Assembly (NCBI GenBank): GCA_001599935.1 | Contig: BCIJ01000017.1 | Location: 71,847 to 135,846, forward strand | From: Holtermannia corniformis | Lineage: Eukaryota > Basidiomycota > Tremellomycetes > Holtermanniales | Direction: 5' to 3' | Length of the DNA: 64,000 nucleotides | Part shown: positions 12,299 through 22,166 of the stretch, in pieces | How the letters are laid out: the number at the start of each line of letters is the position of its first letter | Numbering within the stretch: the first letter of the stretch is position 1 | Notes under the pieces: generated by a model | Seen by the model: the letters and a program-made list of their open reading frames with translations, nothing else | Database searches by the model: none | Told to the model about the DNA's origin: nothing | Position numbers and translations under genes: made by a program

Positions 12299-13011
12299 GC
12301 CGGATCCGTCAGTGTAGAATCGATTGTAGTGACCAGTGTAGTGAATCCAATCATGTGGAATGCCCTCGTAGATCGCTGCGGATCGAGTGCCACGCCGAAA
12401 CGGGTAACACCCTCGTTTCACGCGTTCGGGCCCGGACACGCGCTTGTCGGCCACCGCTTTTCATTTTCGGGGTCTCGACGCGATCGTCGTCAGGGCGTGT
12501 AAAGTCCGAGACTGGGGTCCACAGTAACTCGCTCTCGGCGTACCCTATGCCACGCCGCAACCGTCATGTTGGCTCAACGTTCCAACCGCGTTTATCGGCA
12601 TGTCACTGGAAATGTTAACCACTCTGTTCAGGGCTCGTTTCACGATTCCAGCCCAGTCCATTGTCGATGCCGATGGGACCAGGGCCTCGGATTTCAACGC
12701 CGCAGAGCGCTTAAAGTCCAAGCGATGCGGGCTCGTTGGCACCCCAACCGCTTCCCTTGCCAAAGCCTCCGGTACGTTGCCAGGGTCCCAGTCGAATCGG
12801 TGCCATGGCCCCACATTGCTTCTACGTCTAGGTGTCGGGTCAAAAGCTGACCCCTCCATTCCAGTTTTCACCACCCTCGAATCAACCCTCGCAAACGCTT
12901 AAGAGCGCCGACCGTGGTCCACCTTTGACCTCACCCAGCCCACCAGCACCAAACGACTAGCTAGTCTACCGACACTCCCTCGAGTCAACACTAGATACGA
13001 ACTCTGCAAAA
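12299..13011. other. Intergenic region upstream of the secreted DPBB gene
   Basis: About 710 bp. An open frame of 100 codons at 12600-12902 (starting MSLEMLTTLF) has no family resemblance and is probably chance. The region directly before 13012 is C/A-rich with no long purine run, consistent with promoter and leader sequence of the following strongly codon-biased gene. Confidence 0.35.
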
Positions 13012-13937
13012 ATGTTCGGCTTCACGACCCTCACCCTCTGCGCGCTCGTCGCCGCCTCCGTGGTCTCGGCCGCCCCCGTCAACGAGCGCCGTGACGCCCC
13101 GGCATCGTACGCTCATGGCTACCTCGAGCCTTACACGGCCTGTAAGTCGCTGCGCTTGGATGCACGTTTCAGTCACTGACGCGCTCGTAGACCACACGCG
13201 CTACCTCGCCATCGGCTGCGCGGGCCAACAAAAGACCCAGTTCTTCAAGGACTGCTGCAGCCCTCTGCTCGCGTCCGAGACGCTCGAGGACAACCGCCTC
13301 GCCTACTGTGCGCCCAGCGCGACCGCTGCTTCGTCGGCTGCCGAGGCCGAGGCGACTGCCAACTGGACCGAAGACGGTTCCCGCTACCAGTGGGCGGCCG
13401 AGAACGCCACTGCGACCGCTGTGAGCTCGTCGGCCGAGGAGACGGCTACCCCCGTCGCCGCCATCCAGCAGGTTAGTCGCCTACACTGTGACACGTTGCC
13501 TTGCTGACTGTGTCGACCAGGTCGAGACGACGTCGACCTCCGAGTGGGTTGCCCCCAGCACGACCTCGACCTGGGAAGCTCCTGCCGAGACGACGGCTGC
13601 CGCTTCGTCCGGCTCGGCCGACGTCCACTCTGGCGGCCAGGCCACCTACTTCTACCAAGGTGGCAACCCCGGCGCGTGCGGCAACTACAACTCGGACTCT
13701 GCCTCGATTGTCGCCATCGACTCTGCCTGGTGGCCCAACTTTGGCCAGACGTCCGACCTGTGCGGCAAGTCTGTCACGATCAAGCGCGTCTCGACCGGCG
13801 CCACCGTCGTCGCCACGATCGCCGACGTGTGCCCCACCTGCGTCAGCGACAACTCGCTCGACCTCTCTGTCGGCGCCTTCAACGCCATCGCCTCTGCCGA
13901 CGAGGGCTCCGTCTCGATCGACTGGTGGTTCAACTAA
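13012..13937 (+). CDS. Secreted expansin/RlpA-like double-psi beta-barrel protein
   Basis: Predicted extracellular or cell-wall protein. The first about 20 residues (MFGFTTLTLCALVAASVVSA) form a clear signal peptide followed by PVNERRD, a Kex2-type dibasic stretch. The middle is Ser/Thr/Ala/Glu-rich and probably O-glycosylated. The C-terminal about 110 residues form a double-psi beta-barrel: GQATYFYQGGNPGACG, DSAWWPNFG, CGKSVTIKR, VATIADVCPTC and SVSIDWWFN, like the barwin/EG45/RlpA fold in fungal expansin-like and cerato-platanin-neighbouring proteins. Two introns fall near 13141 and 13471. Codon use is strikingly C-ending, suggesting high expression. No hydrolase activity is implied; such barrels commonly loosen wall polymers or bind carbohydrate. 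Confidence 0.87.
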
Positions 13938-14630
13938 GCGCTAGCGCCTAGGGTACCAACCCCTCCCAGTCATCTCTTCTCTACGGTACACCTTTCTTCT
14001 GCTGGGCAGTCGACTGGCTCCGGTGTATCAACCGTCGATTTTCATCGCATCTCTCTGTTTGCATCGTCTGTTTTCACTTTTCCCCGGGGCATCAAGCGGC
14101 TTGACGCTGGGCTTGGCAATGTTTTACTGTGTTTATTAGACATGCAAACAATACTCTTTTATATGTGCGACGTGCACAAGCATGACCATGGTAGTTGCCA
14201 TCATGCTTGTACTAGAGGCACCGCAGCCGATCCGCAGCAAAGGTGAGCAGCATTCGTGCACCCCGTTTCGCGCCTCCCTCCGACTGGTATGCATAGTCGG
14301 CACGCGATGCCAGCCCTGATCGTCCACTAGGAGCAGCGACTGCGGTATGGCGACTGCGAGACACGCGCGATCACAGGGCCAAGCTAGTGCCAGTCCAGGG
14401 TCCGTATTCGCGGAATGCGCTAGTGTCGCATCTTGCCAGACGTATGGGTACGGCTGCTCAACGCACGCCGCGAGCTCATGACATCTGCCAGCTTTCCCTT
14501 TGTGGCATTCCATACCACTCGGTCAAAGGGTCATAATCAACTGGCATCATCATCTACGCAGCGCTATCCAACATGTGAAGCTTCAAAAAACAGTACCATC
14601 GGAGATGATGTCGACCGGTGCTGCTTGGTG
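13938..14630. other. Convergent intergenic region with a hairpin
   Basis: About 690 bp between the convergent DPBB and Urc4 stops, holding both 3' ends. At 14177-14209 CAAGCATGA and TCATGCTTG form a perfect 9-bp stem around a 15-nt interior that can pair again (TGG/CCA). AT-rich sequence (TTTTACTGTGTTTATTAG, about 14120) could serve 3'-end formation of the DPBB transcript. A 125-codon antisense frame at 14136-14513 shows no recognisable domain. Confidence 0.35.
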
Positions 14631-16460
14631 TCAGTCGCACTCGACGTGTGCGTAAAGCCCAAACGTACGTCCACCGCCCTTGCGCTTTTCAGCTGCAATC
14701 TCGCGCCCTCCCTTCCACGTTGCGGCTTCGAGCACTTGGGCGAGCCCTAGCTTGTCTTGGGTCGTGTTGAGCTTCTTGAGCAGCCCTTGATGGATGCGAT
14801 CACTATTTCAAGCGTCAGCCTGTAACAGGAAATGAGGGACAGCGCGTACAGCACGATGACGGTGATGGCACGCCACTCGACGACCAGAGGATGGCTGGGC
14901 TCGATGGACGGCGGTGCGTCGCGGCCGTTAGGGAATGCAGAGTCGGGCAGCGAGTCCTTCTTGATACTAAGAGCACCCAGGTCGACCAAAAGCCCACCGT
15001 TGCGGTACTAGTTACAGCGTCAGCACAGATGGGAGATTGCGTCGAGCCAATCACCTCTGGCAAACCCGTCTGGCCTTGACCACGGTCGACTTTCCAGCCG
15101 CCGACACTCTCGATGGCCTCGACGAGGCTGTAGCACAACCACTGCGTGAGCTTGTGGAACGGGATCAGATCGTCTCCGTCGGTGCGCTCAGTGTTGGCGA
15201 GGGAGCGCTCAAACGAAGGGGCACGCCAGACATCGCCCAGGGCTTCGTTAGGTGCCGAGGCGAGGATGGTGCGCGATGGCCAGATAGGCAGCAGAGTTGC
15301 AAATAGCGTCTCCCACAGCGCCGTGAGAGGCAAAGTTGGCGGTGTCGATGACTTGTCGACGGATGCCTCCAGGAAGTCTGCTTTGGGTCAGCTTATTCGT
15401 CAACGCCTCCGTGCGCCTGTTCGACCGAGGCCGCAGTTGGCTGGCAGTCGTCTTGCCAGTCAACTGCGGTGTCCATGTACCAGGCGCCGGTTGGATGGGC
15501 AGCAGCGAAAAGCCAGACGATAGCTTACCGAGCATGTCACCTGGCCTACCACTAGCGCACACGTCTGCCTTCTTCTCCAGAGCATCGCCAAGCCCAATCA
15601 AGAGCTGACAGCGACCTTCGAGACCTGCCATCGGGTTCGCATCCGAGACCTGCAAGTAGCTCGCTAGCGATTGGGGCGTGAGTGCCTTCAGTGCGCGAGC
15701 TAAGAAGAATCAAGTCAGCGCTAGCCCTTAAAGTACTCAACCGACGAACCTTCAACTTGAAACGGAGCGTCTTTCGCTGTCGAGAAGAGACCGGCCTTGA
15801 ACATGTCGAGTGATGCGATAGCCAGTCCCTCTGAGCGCCCGCCTTTCCATACCACCTGGCTCGATGCATCTGACGCGACCTAGATCAGCTATAAAGACGA
15901 CGCGGCGGGTTCAACCCACCTTTCTCGGTGTACACCCAGTCGGGCCCAGCACCTGCGTCGAGCAAAACACTGACGAGGTAGAGATCAATCAGGGCTTTGG
16001 CTCGGTCCCTTTGATCCTTTGGAAACCTGGGATCGGCTAGGAGTGTTGCGATACGGTCGTTGGGCGGTGAAGGGGTGGTGAAGTGGTTGCGGCGGCAGTG
16101 AGCTGCATGATATCAAGTCAGTCCTTTGCGGTGCTGCGAGATGCAGAGTAGCTCTACGAACGAGGAATCTACGCTACGTCAGCTCCTTTGTCCCACCTGA
16201 AGCGGACGGCAATGGGTGCACTGACCTTGTCATAGTCTGTGCCAAAGTCACGCTGCAAACGTGTCAGAAGGCTTGCATCCAGCTCGTATATATTCACTCA
16301 CCTTGATGATCTTTGCACAGTACTCCACCACGTCGGCCTCCTTGTCCGCATGCCACGTCCAGTGATCGAGCTTGTCCTGTTCCGCGAGCTTGAACACGTT
16401 GCTGCAGCGCTCCCGAATAGCTGGAAGCGAGCGTATATAGGCTACTGTCTTGTCTGTCAT
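14631..16460 (-). CDS. URC4: Uracil catabolism protein 4 (Urc4, DUF1688 family)
   Basis: Member of the DUF1688 family, which includes Lachancea URC4, required to use uracil as nitrogen source in the URC pathway; its exact reaction is not settled. The ATG at 16460 begins TVAYIRSLPAIRERCSNVFKLA, the family N-terminus. After introns follow RDFGTDYDK, NHFTTPSPPNDRIATLLAD, ALIDLYLVSVLLDAGAGPDW, SEGLAIASLDMFKAGLFS, HKLTQWLCYSLVEAIE and TGLPEYRNGGLLVDLG, all characteristic. The end is GLAQVLEAATWKGGREIAAEKRKGGG before TGA at 14633-14631. The frame is intact across seven or so exons. The start codon lies only 62 bp from the target duplication of the transposon at 16531-17085, so that element occupies most of its upstream region. 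Confidence 0.92.
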
Positions 16461-16521
16461 GATCGCTGCTACTGCTGTCGTACTGTGAGATGAGATGGTC
16501 AAGAGCAACCCAAGGACGGTT

Positions 16522-16530
16522 CACTCTTAT
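16522..16530. repeat. Left 9-bp target-site duplication
   Basis: CACTCTTAT directly abuts the left terminal inverted repeat and is repeated exactly at 17086-17094, marking the original insertion site. Confidence 0.88.
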
Positions 16531-16580
16531 GGGCAGTGTTAACTCCACACCCGCGTTTTACTACGGACACACTCACGTGA
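16531..16580 (+). repeat. Left terminal inverted repeat (50 bp)
   Basis: Begins GGGCAGTGTTAACTCC and ends ACTCACGTGA. Its reverse complement recurs at 17036-17085 with two mismatches, one at the fourth base and one in the CTACGG/CTAGGG segment. Confidence 0.92.
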
Positions 16581-17035
16581 CACAAATTGTTAATGACGAC
16601 GCGTCAGACACACTCGAAGACGCGTCTGCACCACCCAGTTCAGTGTGCACTTAAAGCTTTTCAAGCACATCGACCAGCTACTCATAAACGAGCGAGTCCC
16701 AAGTAATTGGTGCTAATTAGAGATGTCCATTATCATCTCATTCGTGCAATAAAGAATTTGTAATCAGATTACAAACATGTTTGTAATTTGATTGTAAAAG
16801 TATTTGTAATCGGATTACAGACATATCAGTAATCGGATTACTAAAAATTCATAGTTGTCAAACGTAGCAAAAACCAGTCATAATTGGAGACATCCATGAT
16901 CTATTGGCACGATAAACGATTTGAAATGGTTCAAAAGTCAATTAGCGGCTCAGTCTCTCTGCTCGAGTATGAGTCTGCAGGCTAATCATTCGCTGGATCA
17001 TTAGACTTTACTGGCTAATCATTAGCGAAAGCTGA

Positions 17036-17085
17036 TCACGTGAGTGTGTCCCTAGTAAAACGCGGGTGTGGAGTTAACACTCCCC
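17036..17085 (-). repeat. Right terminal inverted repeat (50 bp)
   Basis: Starts TCACGTGAGTG and ends GGAGTTAACACTCCCC, the inverted partner of 16531-16580. Confidence 0.92.
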
Positions 17086-17094
17086 CACTCTTAT
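17086..17094. repeat. Right 9-bp target-site duplication
   Basis: CACTCTTAT immediately after the right terminal repeat, identical to 16522-16530. Confidence 0.88.
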
Positions 17095-17193
17095 CGCCTC
17101 CTATGTACCACGTGGTTCCCCGCACTGCACTCTAGCACGCGTCTAGCATCAGCGAGTATACACATCAGGAAGAAGATCTATGCACAACGGCGC

Positions 17194-17718
17194 CTACACG
17201 CTCACACCCCCATTCTCCCTCTTGGCCTTTCTAGAGCTCCTCGTATCATGCTCCTTCTTCATAATCGGCTTCCGCTCCGGCCACTGCCGCCCCGGCCACT
17301 TTTGCTCGGAGCGGCGTTTGCGTTCCGCCAGTGCCGCCTCCTTCCTCTCCCTGTACGCTGCCTTCTTCGCCAGGCGCTTAGCGTTCGCCGCGATTGCTTT
17401 TTGCGACGGCGGCTTGCGCCTCCACTCTGCCTCTTCCTCGCAGCGCTGGATGTTGCACACTTCCAGCGGTCGAGGCTTGATTGGCTTGCGCTGATTCCAC
17501 TGCACGCCGAGCGCTTCGACGCGCCGTCTCTCTTCCAGCCAGTCGTCTAGCGTGTCGGGCTCGGCGTAGCCGGGCGGGATGAGTTCGAGTAGCAGGCGTT
17601 CGGTGTCGAGCAGGGTCTGGACTTGAGACTTTGTGAGGGGCGGGAGGGCGCCGAGGACGCGGCGGATCGTGGTGGTTGCTGTTTGTACCGTATCGTGTGT
17701 GAGAGCTATAGCGTCGTA
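17194..17718 (-). CDS. Basic coiled-coil ORF with unresolved 5' end
   Basis: An open frame of about 170 codons on the minus strand, bounded upstream by an in-frame TGA (17721-17719). It reads RRVLGALPPLTKSQVQTLL, then LLLELIPPGYAEPDTLDDWL, then a very basic helical segment (KRLAKKAAYRERKEAALAERKRR), ending NGGVSV at 17194. Composition looks like real coding sequence, but there is no ATG in the open part. In the same frame, beyond the TGA, an ATG overlaps the stop of the FCP1-like gene (TGGAATTGA at 17754). It may be a separate gene with an undetected first intron, or a 3' extension of the FCP1-like gene by alternative splicing. I do not recognise the product. Confidence 0.42.
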   Translation of the reverse strand, partial: YDAIALTHDTVQTATTTIRRVLGALPPLTKSQVQTLLDTERLLLELIPPGYAEPDTLDDWLEERRRVEALGVQWNQRKPIKPRPLEVCNIQRCEEEAEWRRKPPSQKAIAANAKRLAKKAAYRERKEAALAERKRRSEQKWPGRQWPERKPIMKKEHDTRSSRKAKRENGGVSV

Positions 17719-17753
17719 TCATAGTTCGTGAGGCGAGAGTAAAACGGGAAAAG

Positions 17754-19399
17754 TCAATTCCATCTATCCGATAGTGACAAGGAATGGAGCGCACGGGTAG
17801 TGTCGTCTTCGTCTTGGCCGTCATCGCCATCTCTCGCCGCCGCCACCGCCAGGCCAAACCCCGCCGCCGCGCCTCCCTTTGCCCCACTCGGACCATACCG
17901 ACCATGCGTGCCGTCCCGAGGCGGTGATCTCGCTCGACGCGGACTTGCAGAACCTTCAGGCCGGGAACGGTATCGATCCCCCTCGTAACCGCGCGAAGAC
18001 GAGCTCGAGGCTTCCGGGTGGACTCGCCAAGGCGGTGACGGTGATGCGCGGTATCTTGCTCTGCTGTCTTGATACTCATATCGAGGTCGGTTCTCATACT
18101 CGTACGATGGACGCCATGATGAGCCAGGACCGGGAGCATCCGGCGTCACGCGTCTAGAGACGGAGCTCGATGAGCCGTGTACGCCATGAGGAGTCGGTAG
18201 CGTCTGACCGTGATCGAGCGCGATCCCGGCGGTCTCTAGAGCGCGTTCACCCCTCTCGACCCATTGCGCGAGGTTGGCAGGATCGGCATACCAATGCGCG
18301 AAATCGGCATGGCTCGGTAAATGCTCATCTTGCAGTCTACCGCTCATATTCTGCGCACGGCTCTCGTTCAAGAGGTCAAGCCCTCCAGCACGGATCCACG
18401 CCGGAACGTTATCGACCGCACGCAGGGCATCGAGGACGCCGAGGACGCCAAGCAGGACCTTGTCAATGTTGTAGCTCGTCTCGTGGCCCTCCTGTTCTGC
18501 GATCAGGCCCTCGAGTGAGTCTCGGTATTCTTGCCGATCATATTCAGGGATCACGAGCTGGTTGAACGGTTGATGGACGGCTTTGAGCGGTGAATCGTCG
18601 AGCAGTAAGGAGTTGAGTTCCGAGAAGGGTGCAGCTCGCGCTAACAGGTTGTAAACATATCACAGTGGGTCCTGCTGGAGACATACCCCCGTCATCACTG
18701 ACACTCTCCATCGGACGCGAAGGGGACCAAGTCTCGCGCGGTCGCTGCTCCTTCTCCAGATACTCGTACACCTTGCGCAGATCCTTTGTCGTTTGTGTCT
18801 TGTTGTCTATCCCGGCATAAGCTGCTCTGCGCTACCCCCACCAGCTCACGCACGATATTGATGCGCCGTCAAGCCCATCTTATCCCTGGCCCACACGCCC
18901 CTCAACCCACGCTTCAGCTCGCCAAACCCGACATCAACCATCCTATCCACGTTATTCGGCTGCGCCGAGCTCCACACAAACGCATCCCATCCGCTGTCCG
19001 AGTGAAACAGCCACGCAAGTAATGATGGCAGGTACGGGCGCGGGTAGATGCCTCGACCGCCTGCGGAGGAGTAGGACGTTTTAGAACGGTAGATGAGTGC
19101 GCCGTTGAGGTCCATGACTAGCAGCTTGCGACTGCTGTTGCTGGAAGAGGCCGGTGGTGCGGCTTGAGCGGTGAGCGAGAGGTAGTGCGCCGATGGGTGC
19201 GTGTAGACAGGTACGGAAACGGATTCTGGAGATTGTTTCACTGGTGTAGCTTGACGAGCTCGATGGTCGCGATAGCTGGGTGAGGCTGTTTGACGAGAGC
19301 TAGGTTCAACTTTGACAGTCCGCCTGATCACCGATCAGCTCTGTTCAGCTCGGTTGTTTCTTCCAGCGTGAACGCACTCTTCCGACGCAAAGCGGCCAT
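17754..19399 (-). CDS. FCP1/NIF-type HAD-domain protein with altered catalytic motif
   Basis: An FCP1-homology (NLI-interacting-factor) domain protein of the fungal type with a long Ser/Arg-rich tail. The ATG at 19399 gives MAALRRKSAFTLEETTELNR; a 32-nt intron joins it in frame to RQTASPSYRDHRARQA. The HAD domain begins KLLVMDLNGALIYRS and continues PRPYLPSLLAWLF, WDAFVWSSAQPNNVDRMVD, VWARDKMGLTAHQY, then after introns NKTQTTKDLRKVYEYL and SLLLDDSPLKAVHQPFN. The tail has repeated PRRARSPP/SYEYENRPRYEY-type segments and ends SDRWN at 17754. Active HAD phosphatases have DxDxT/V; here the motif is DLNGA, with the second Asp as Asn and the Thr as Ala, so catalysis is doubtful. It could be a scaffold. 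Confidence 0.82.
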
Positions 19400-19592
19400 G
19401 ACGTCCTGTAGCGGCCGACGGCGAGGATGAAGCAAACGAGCGCGCCATCCTGCTACCCAGTCCAAGTCTGCGCAGCAGCATGGGCTGCAGCTCGAGACAA
19501 CAAGCCATACAAACAGCGAGCTGCAAGCATGGAATGACGTGGCAGTGAGGTGGGCTGCATCATCTATGGCCATACAATGTCCTGACGTCTGT

Positions 19593-21097
19593 CTACGCTG
19601 CCTTGCGCCGCTTACCACTCTCAGTGTCGCTAGCGTACGCAAGCTCTTCTGCTTCTTGGGCGTCCACCTCTGCGACGTGCGGTGCGGTGGCAGGACTCGT
19701 ACTTGAAGCCCACAGGGCTTCGGGCAGGCGTTCCCCCTTGCCGGTCCGCTTGGCGCGCGACCACATGCCGACGCTAGGGTCCGTGATGAACTTCCACGTC
19801 ACGGCGGGCCAGGACGGATGGGACGGCAGAGGGTCGTAGAACTCGGATGCGAGGCGACGCAGAGCCGGTAGGCGCGTCCACGGGACGGATGGGAAGTCGT
19901 GATGCTCGTTGTGGTAGCCAACCTGGGTTTGCGTCAATCCCAACCTACTTGTCAATCCAAGCAAGGCGCACGTTGTAGCACAGTGCGTTCATCCAACCAT
20001 AGTAGCTCGTCGTCTCCTGGCCCAACCACTTCTTGCCATGGCCACCGAGCGTCATCTCACCGTCGTCGGGGCCAGACGGCTCTGGGTCCGACATGAGGTA
20101 GTGCTCGGCGATAAAGTGTGCCGCACACGGGTGCAAGCTGCCAGCAAAGAAGGACGAGATCAAAAAGTAAAAGAGTGGGTACCATCCAACGTAGCGGACG
20201 ACGAGAAAGTCGAACGTAAGCTGGACGGCAAAGTTGAGCGCGTGATAGAGGGTCGGGGTCTGAGAGCGGATGAAGCCGGGACGGAGGGCGTAGAAGAGGA
20301 TCTGGAAGGTGCTGCGGAGCTCAGTACGTATGATTGCTGTCGGAACAAGTCGCTCACGCAAAAAACGTCTTGCCCGCAACATTGTTGAGCACGAGCGCCT
20401 CGAGCCTCGACGGCAGGTCTGTATCGATCCCATCCTCGCCCAAAAATTTGTGGTGCTCGATGTGGTAGCCTTTGAACGCCATGGCGTACGGTACGCCGAT
20501 ACTCAGGTTGGCAAGCATGGCCAGCAGCTTGTTGGCCCGGATCGACTTGAACGCAAGGTTGTGGGTGATTTCGTGGATGGCAAGAAAGATGTTTTGGTTG
20601 GCGGTGCCGCCGATGAGGTAGGCTGCTGCGAGGAAAGGGAGTGAGAGGGGGTGTGTATGGCGGAGGAGGTACGCCGTGGTGAATTGGATGGTGAGCACCA
20701 AGATGACGAGCGGGAAAGTCAGGCGCGTCCGGCCCATGAGCTTGCGGACCTGTGCGGGTGGATGAGCTCCAAGAAATGATAGCTCAAGATGACACGGACC
20801 TCTGGATGCGCTTTGAGGATGGCCATCCGCCTGGAGCGATGCGGTTCCTCTGTCATCATCCACAAAAAGTCGGGTTCCTCTATCACGGCCTTGCCATCCA
20901 GCTCGGCGTCCGAATCCGACAGACTCGAGATGGATGATTCATCTGAAGCTGTGAGTGATGGCCCTGGACGCGAGATCGTCTCTGCGCCGCCCAGCAGCGA
21001 GTAGTCTGTGGCCAATCAGCACGGCTGGGTCTGCGTGGCGCAGTCGTTGCCACGGACCGATAGCTTGCGCCTTGACGGCCTTGGACGCTCTAAGCAT
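19593..21097 (-). CDS. DES1: Sphingolipid delta-4 desaturase
   Basis: Inserts the 4,5-trans double bond into dihydroceramide in the ER, for ceramides and glucosylceramide. The ATG at 21097 opens a short exon (MLRASKAVKAQAI). A 53-nt intron leads to DYSLLGGAETI. The desaturase core is PDFLWMMTEEPHRSRRMAILKAHPEV, the first membrane segments, then the three histidine boxes HEITH, HIEHH and HNEHHDFP, with GVPYAMAFKGYH and DTDLPSRLEAL between them, exactly in DES1/Dsd1 order. The C-terminus is extended and acidic (AEVDAQEAEELAYASD) and ends KRRKAA at 19593. Residues for activity are intact. Membrane-bound fatty-acyl desaturases of other classes lack this N-terminal 'EEPH' block. Confidence 0.93.
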
Positions 21098-21332
21098 CGC
21101 TGGGAAGCTGCCGAGGGAGTGTGTGATGCAAGCAGAGTGAAAGAGTGACTGGTCCTTTGTCTCGTCGTTGACGGCCGCGACTGTACGACGGGCTCGGACC
21201 ACTTTGCGCGCTCCACGCGACGGCGACTGAGAGAAGCGCCACGTCATTACCAAACCCAACGTAACCCCCTTGGATCACTGACGCACCAGCCGTGTTGAGC
21301 AAGCAGCCACCCAGATCGATCCCCTACTCACC

Positions 21333-22110
21333 ATGCCCCCAAGGAAATCAGTCAAGCGCACAAGCAGCACCCTATCCCAGGTCCGTCTTGATCAGTCAGC
21401 CACAGCTCCAGCTGACTCGCATCAAACAGGGCACTCTTGGCTTCTCGTCCAAAAAGGCCGTCTCGCTCGCGGCCCAACAGCAGCACCAATCCAGCAAGAA
21501 ACAAAAACCGGCGGTCCGCACGGCTTCCACAACCCCAATCTCGATCGACGGCGATGATGATGAGACCAAGACGGAGCCAGAGGTTGAGACCCAGCAACTG
21601 GCTGGCGGTGACGAGGTGCACCTGATCGTCGAGGACAAGGCTTGGAACAGGCTGCATGCCGAGACCAAGAAGGCTATGGGCGGGTTGAAGCCGAGTGAGT
21701 CGACGTCTAATCTGATGGCTTGCGGTCGAGTGGCTGATGTGGATTAGTCAACAACGGAGACGACGCCAACAGGATCACCGGTCAGTCGGATGACGATTGG
21801 TCCAGTCACAGCGTCTCATATAGGAGCCGCCGTGACGGCCGAAGTCACCATCGCTGACCGCACGCCGTAGACATGCTCCGCATATTCGACCTAACGGCCA
21901 CATACGGCCCATGCGCCGGCCTAACCCGTCTTCAACGCTGGGAGCGCGCTCAGAAATGGGGTCTCTCGCCTCCTCCAGAGGTCTGTCCGTCTGGGGACCC
22001 TAGCGCGGTGATACTGATTATAACCGCAACAGGTCCACGCCATCCTCACGACCGTCCAGGGCGGCAAGGAAGCTCGGTATCGCGAAACCGTCTTCTCAGG
22101 CTGGGTCTGA
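21333..22110 (+). CDS. CDM1: DNA polymerase delta subunit 4 (Cdm1/POLD4)
   Basis: Smallest subunit of replicative DNA polymerase delta, stabilising the complex at PCNA. The ATG at 21333 gives MPPRKSVKRTSSTLSQ; a 50-nt intron joins it to GTLGFSSKK, whose SQGTLGF resembles the N-terminal PCNA-binding motif of p12. A Lys/Asp-rich linker follows, then two small exons, and the conserved domain LRIFDLTATYGPCAGLTRL, QRWERAQKWGLSPPPEV. The last exon (HAILTT, then YRETVFSGWV) starts after an intron ending at about 22032 and stops at 22110. The order 'FDL..YGPC.G.TR..RW.RA...GL.PP..V' is diagnostic of POLD4. Length is close to that of the S. pombe protein. Confidence 0.88.
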
Positions 22111-22166
22111 GCCGTCTGGGTGTGCATGTGTATAGCCTTGTCCGAGATCGTTGTAGCCTGCTTGGC

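Larger units (their letters stand above)
16531..17085. mobile_element. Non-autonomous inverted-repeat transposon (MITE), Mutator-like
   Basis: A 555-bp element with terminal inverted repeats of 50 bp (16531-16580 and 17036-17085) that match at 48 of 50 positions. It is flanked on both sides by the 9-bp direct repeat CACTCTTAT (16522-16530 and 17086-17094). Long terminal repeats with a 9-bp target duplication are typical of Mutator-like elements; that class is an inference. The interior is clearly more AT-rich than the surrounding DNA and has no significant ORF. It holds an imperfect direct repeat (16714-16764 and 16881-16927) and three near-palindromes of the GTAATCGGATTAC type at about 16759-16843. 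It must be moved by a transposase elsewhere in the genome. The near-identity of its ends suggests a fairly recent insertion. Confidence 0.92.

Noticed and set aside
13501..13944. Overlapping Pro/Arg/Ser-rich frames in the DPBB gene
   Set aside because: Produced by the strongly C-ending codons of the real gene; low-complexity content only.
16261..16460. Disruption of URC4 by the transposon
   Set aside because: The element ends at 16531 and its duplication at 16522, upstream of the ATG at 16460; the coding sequence is intact.
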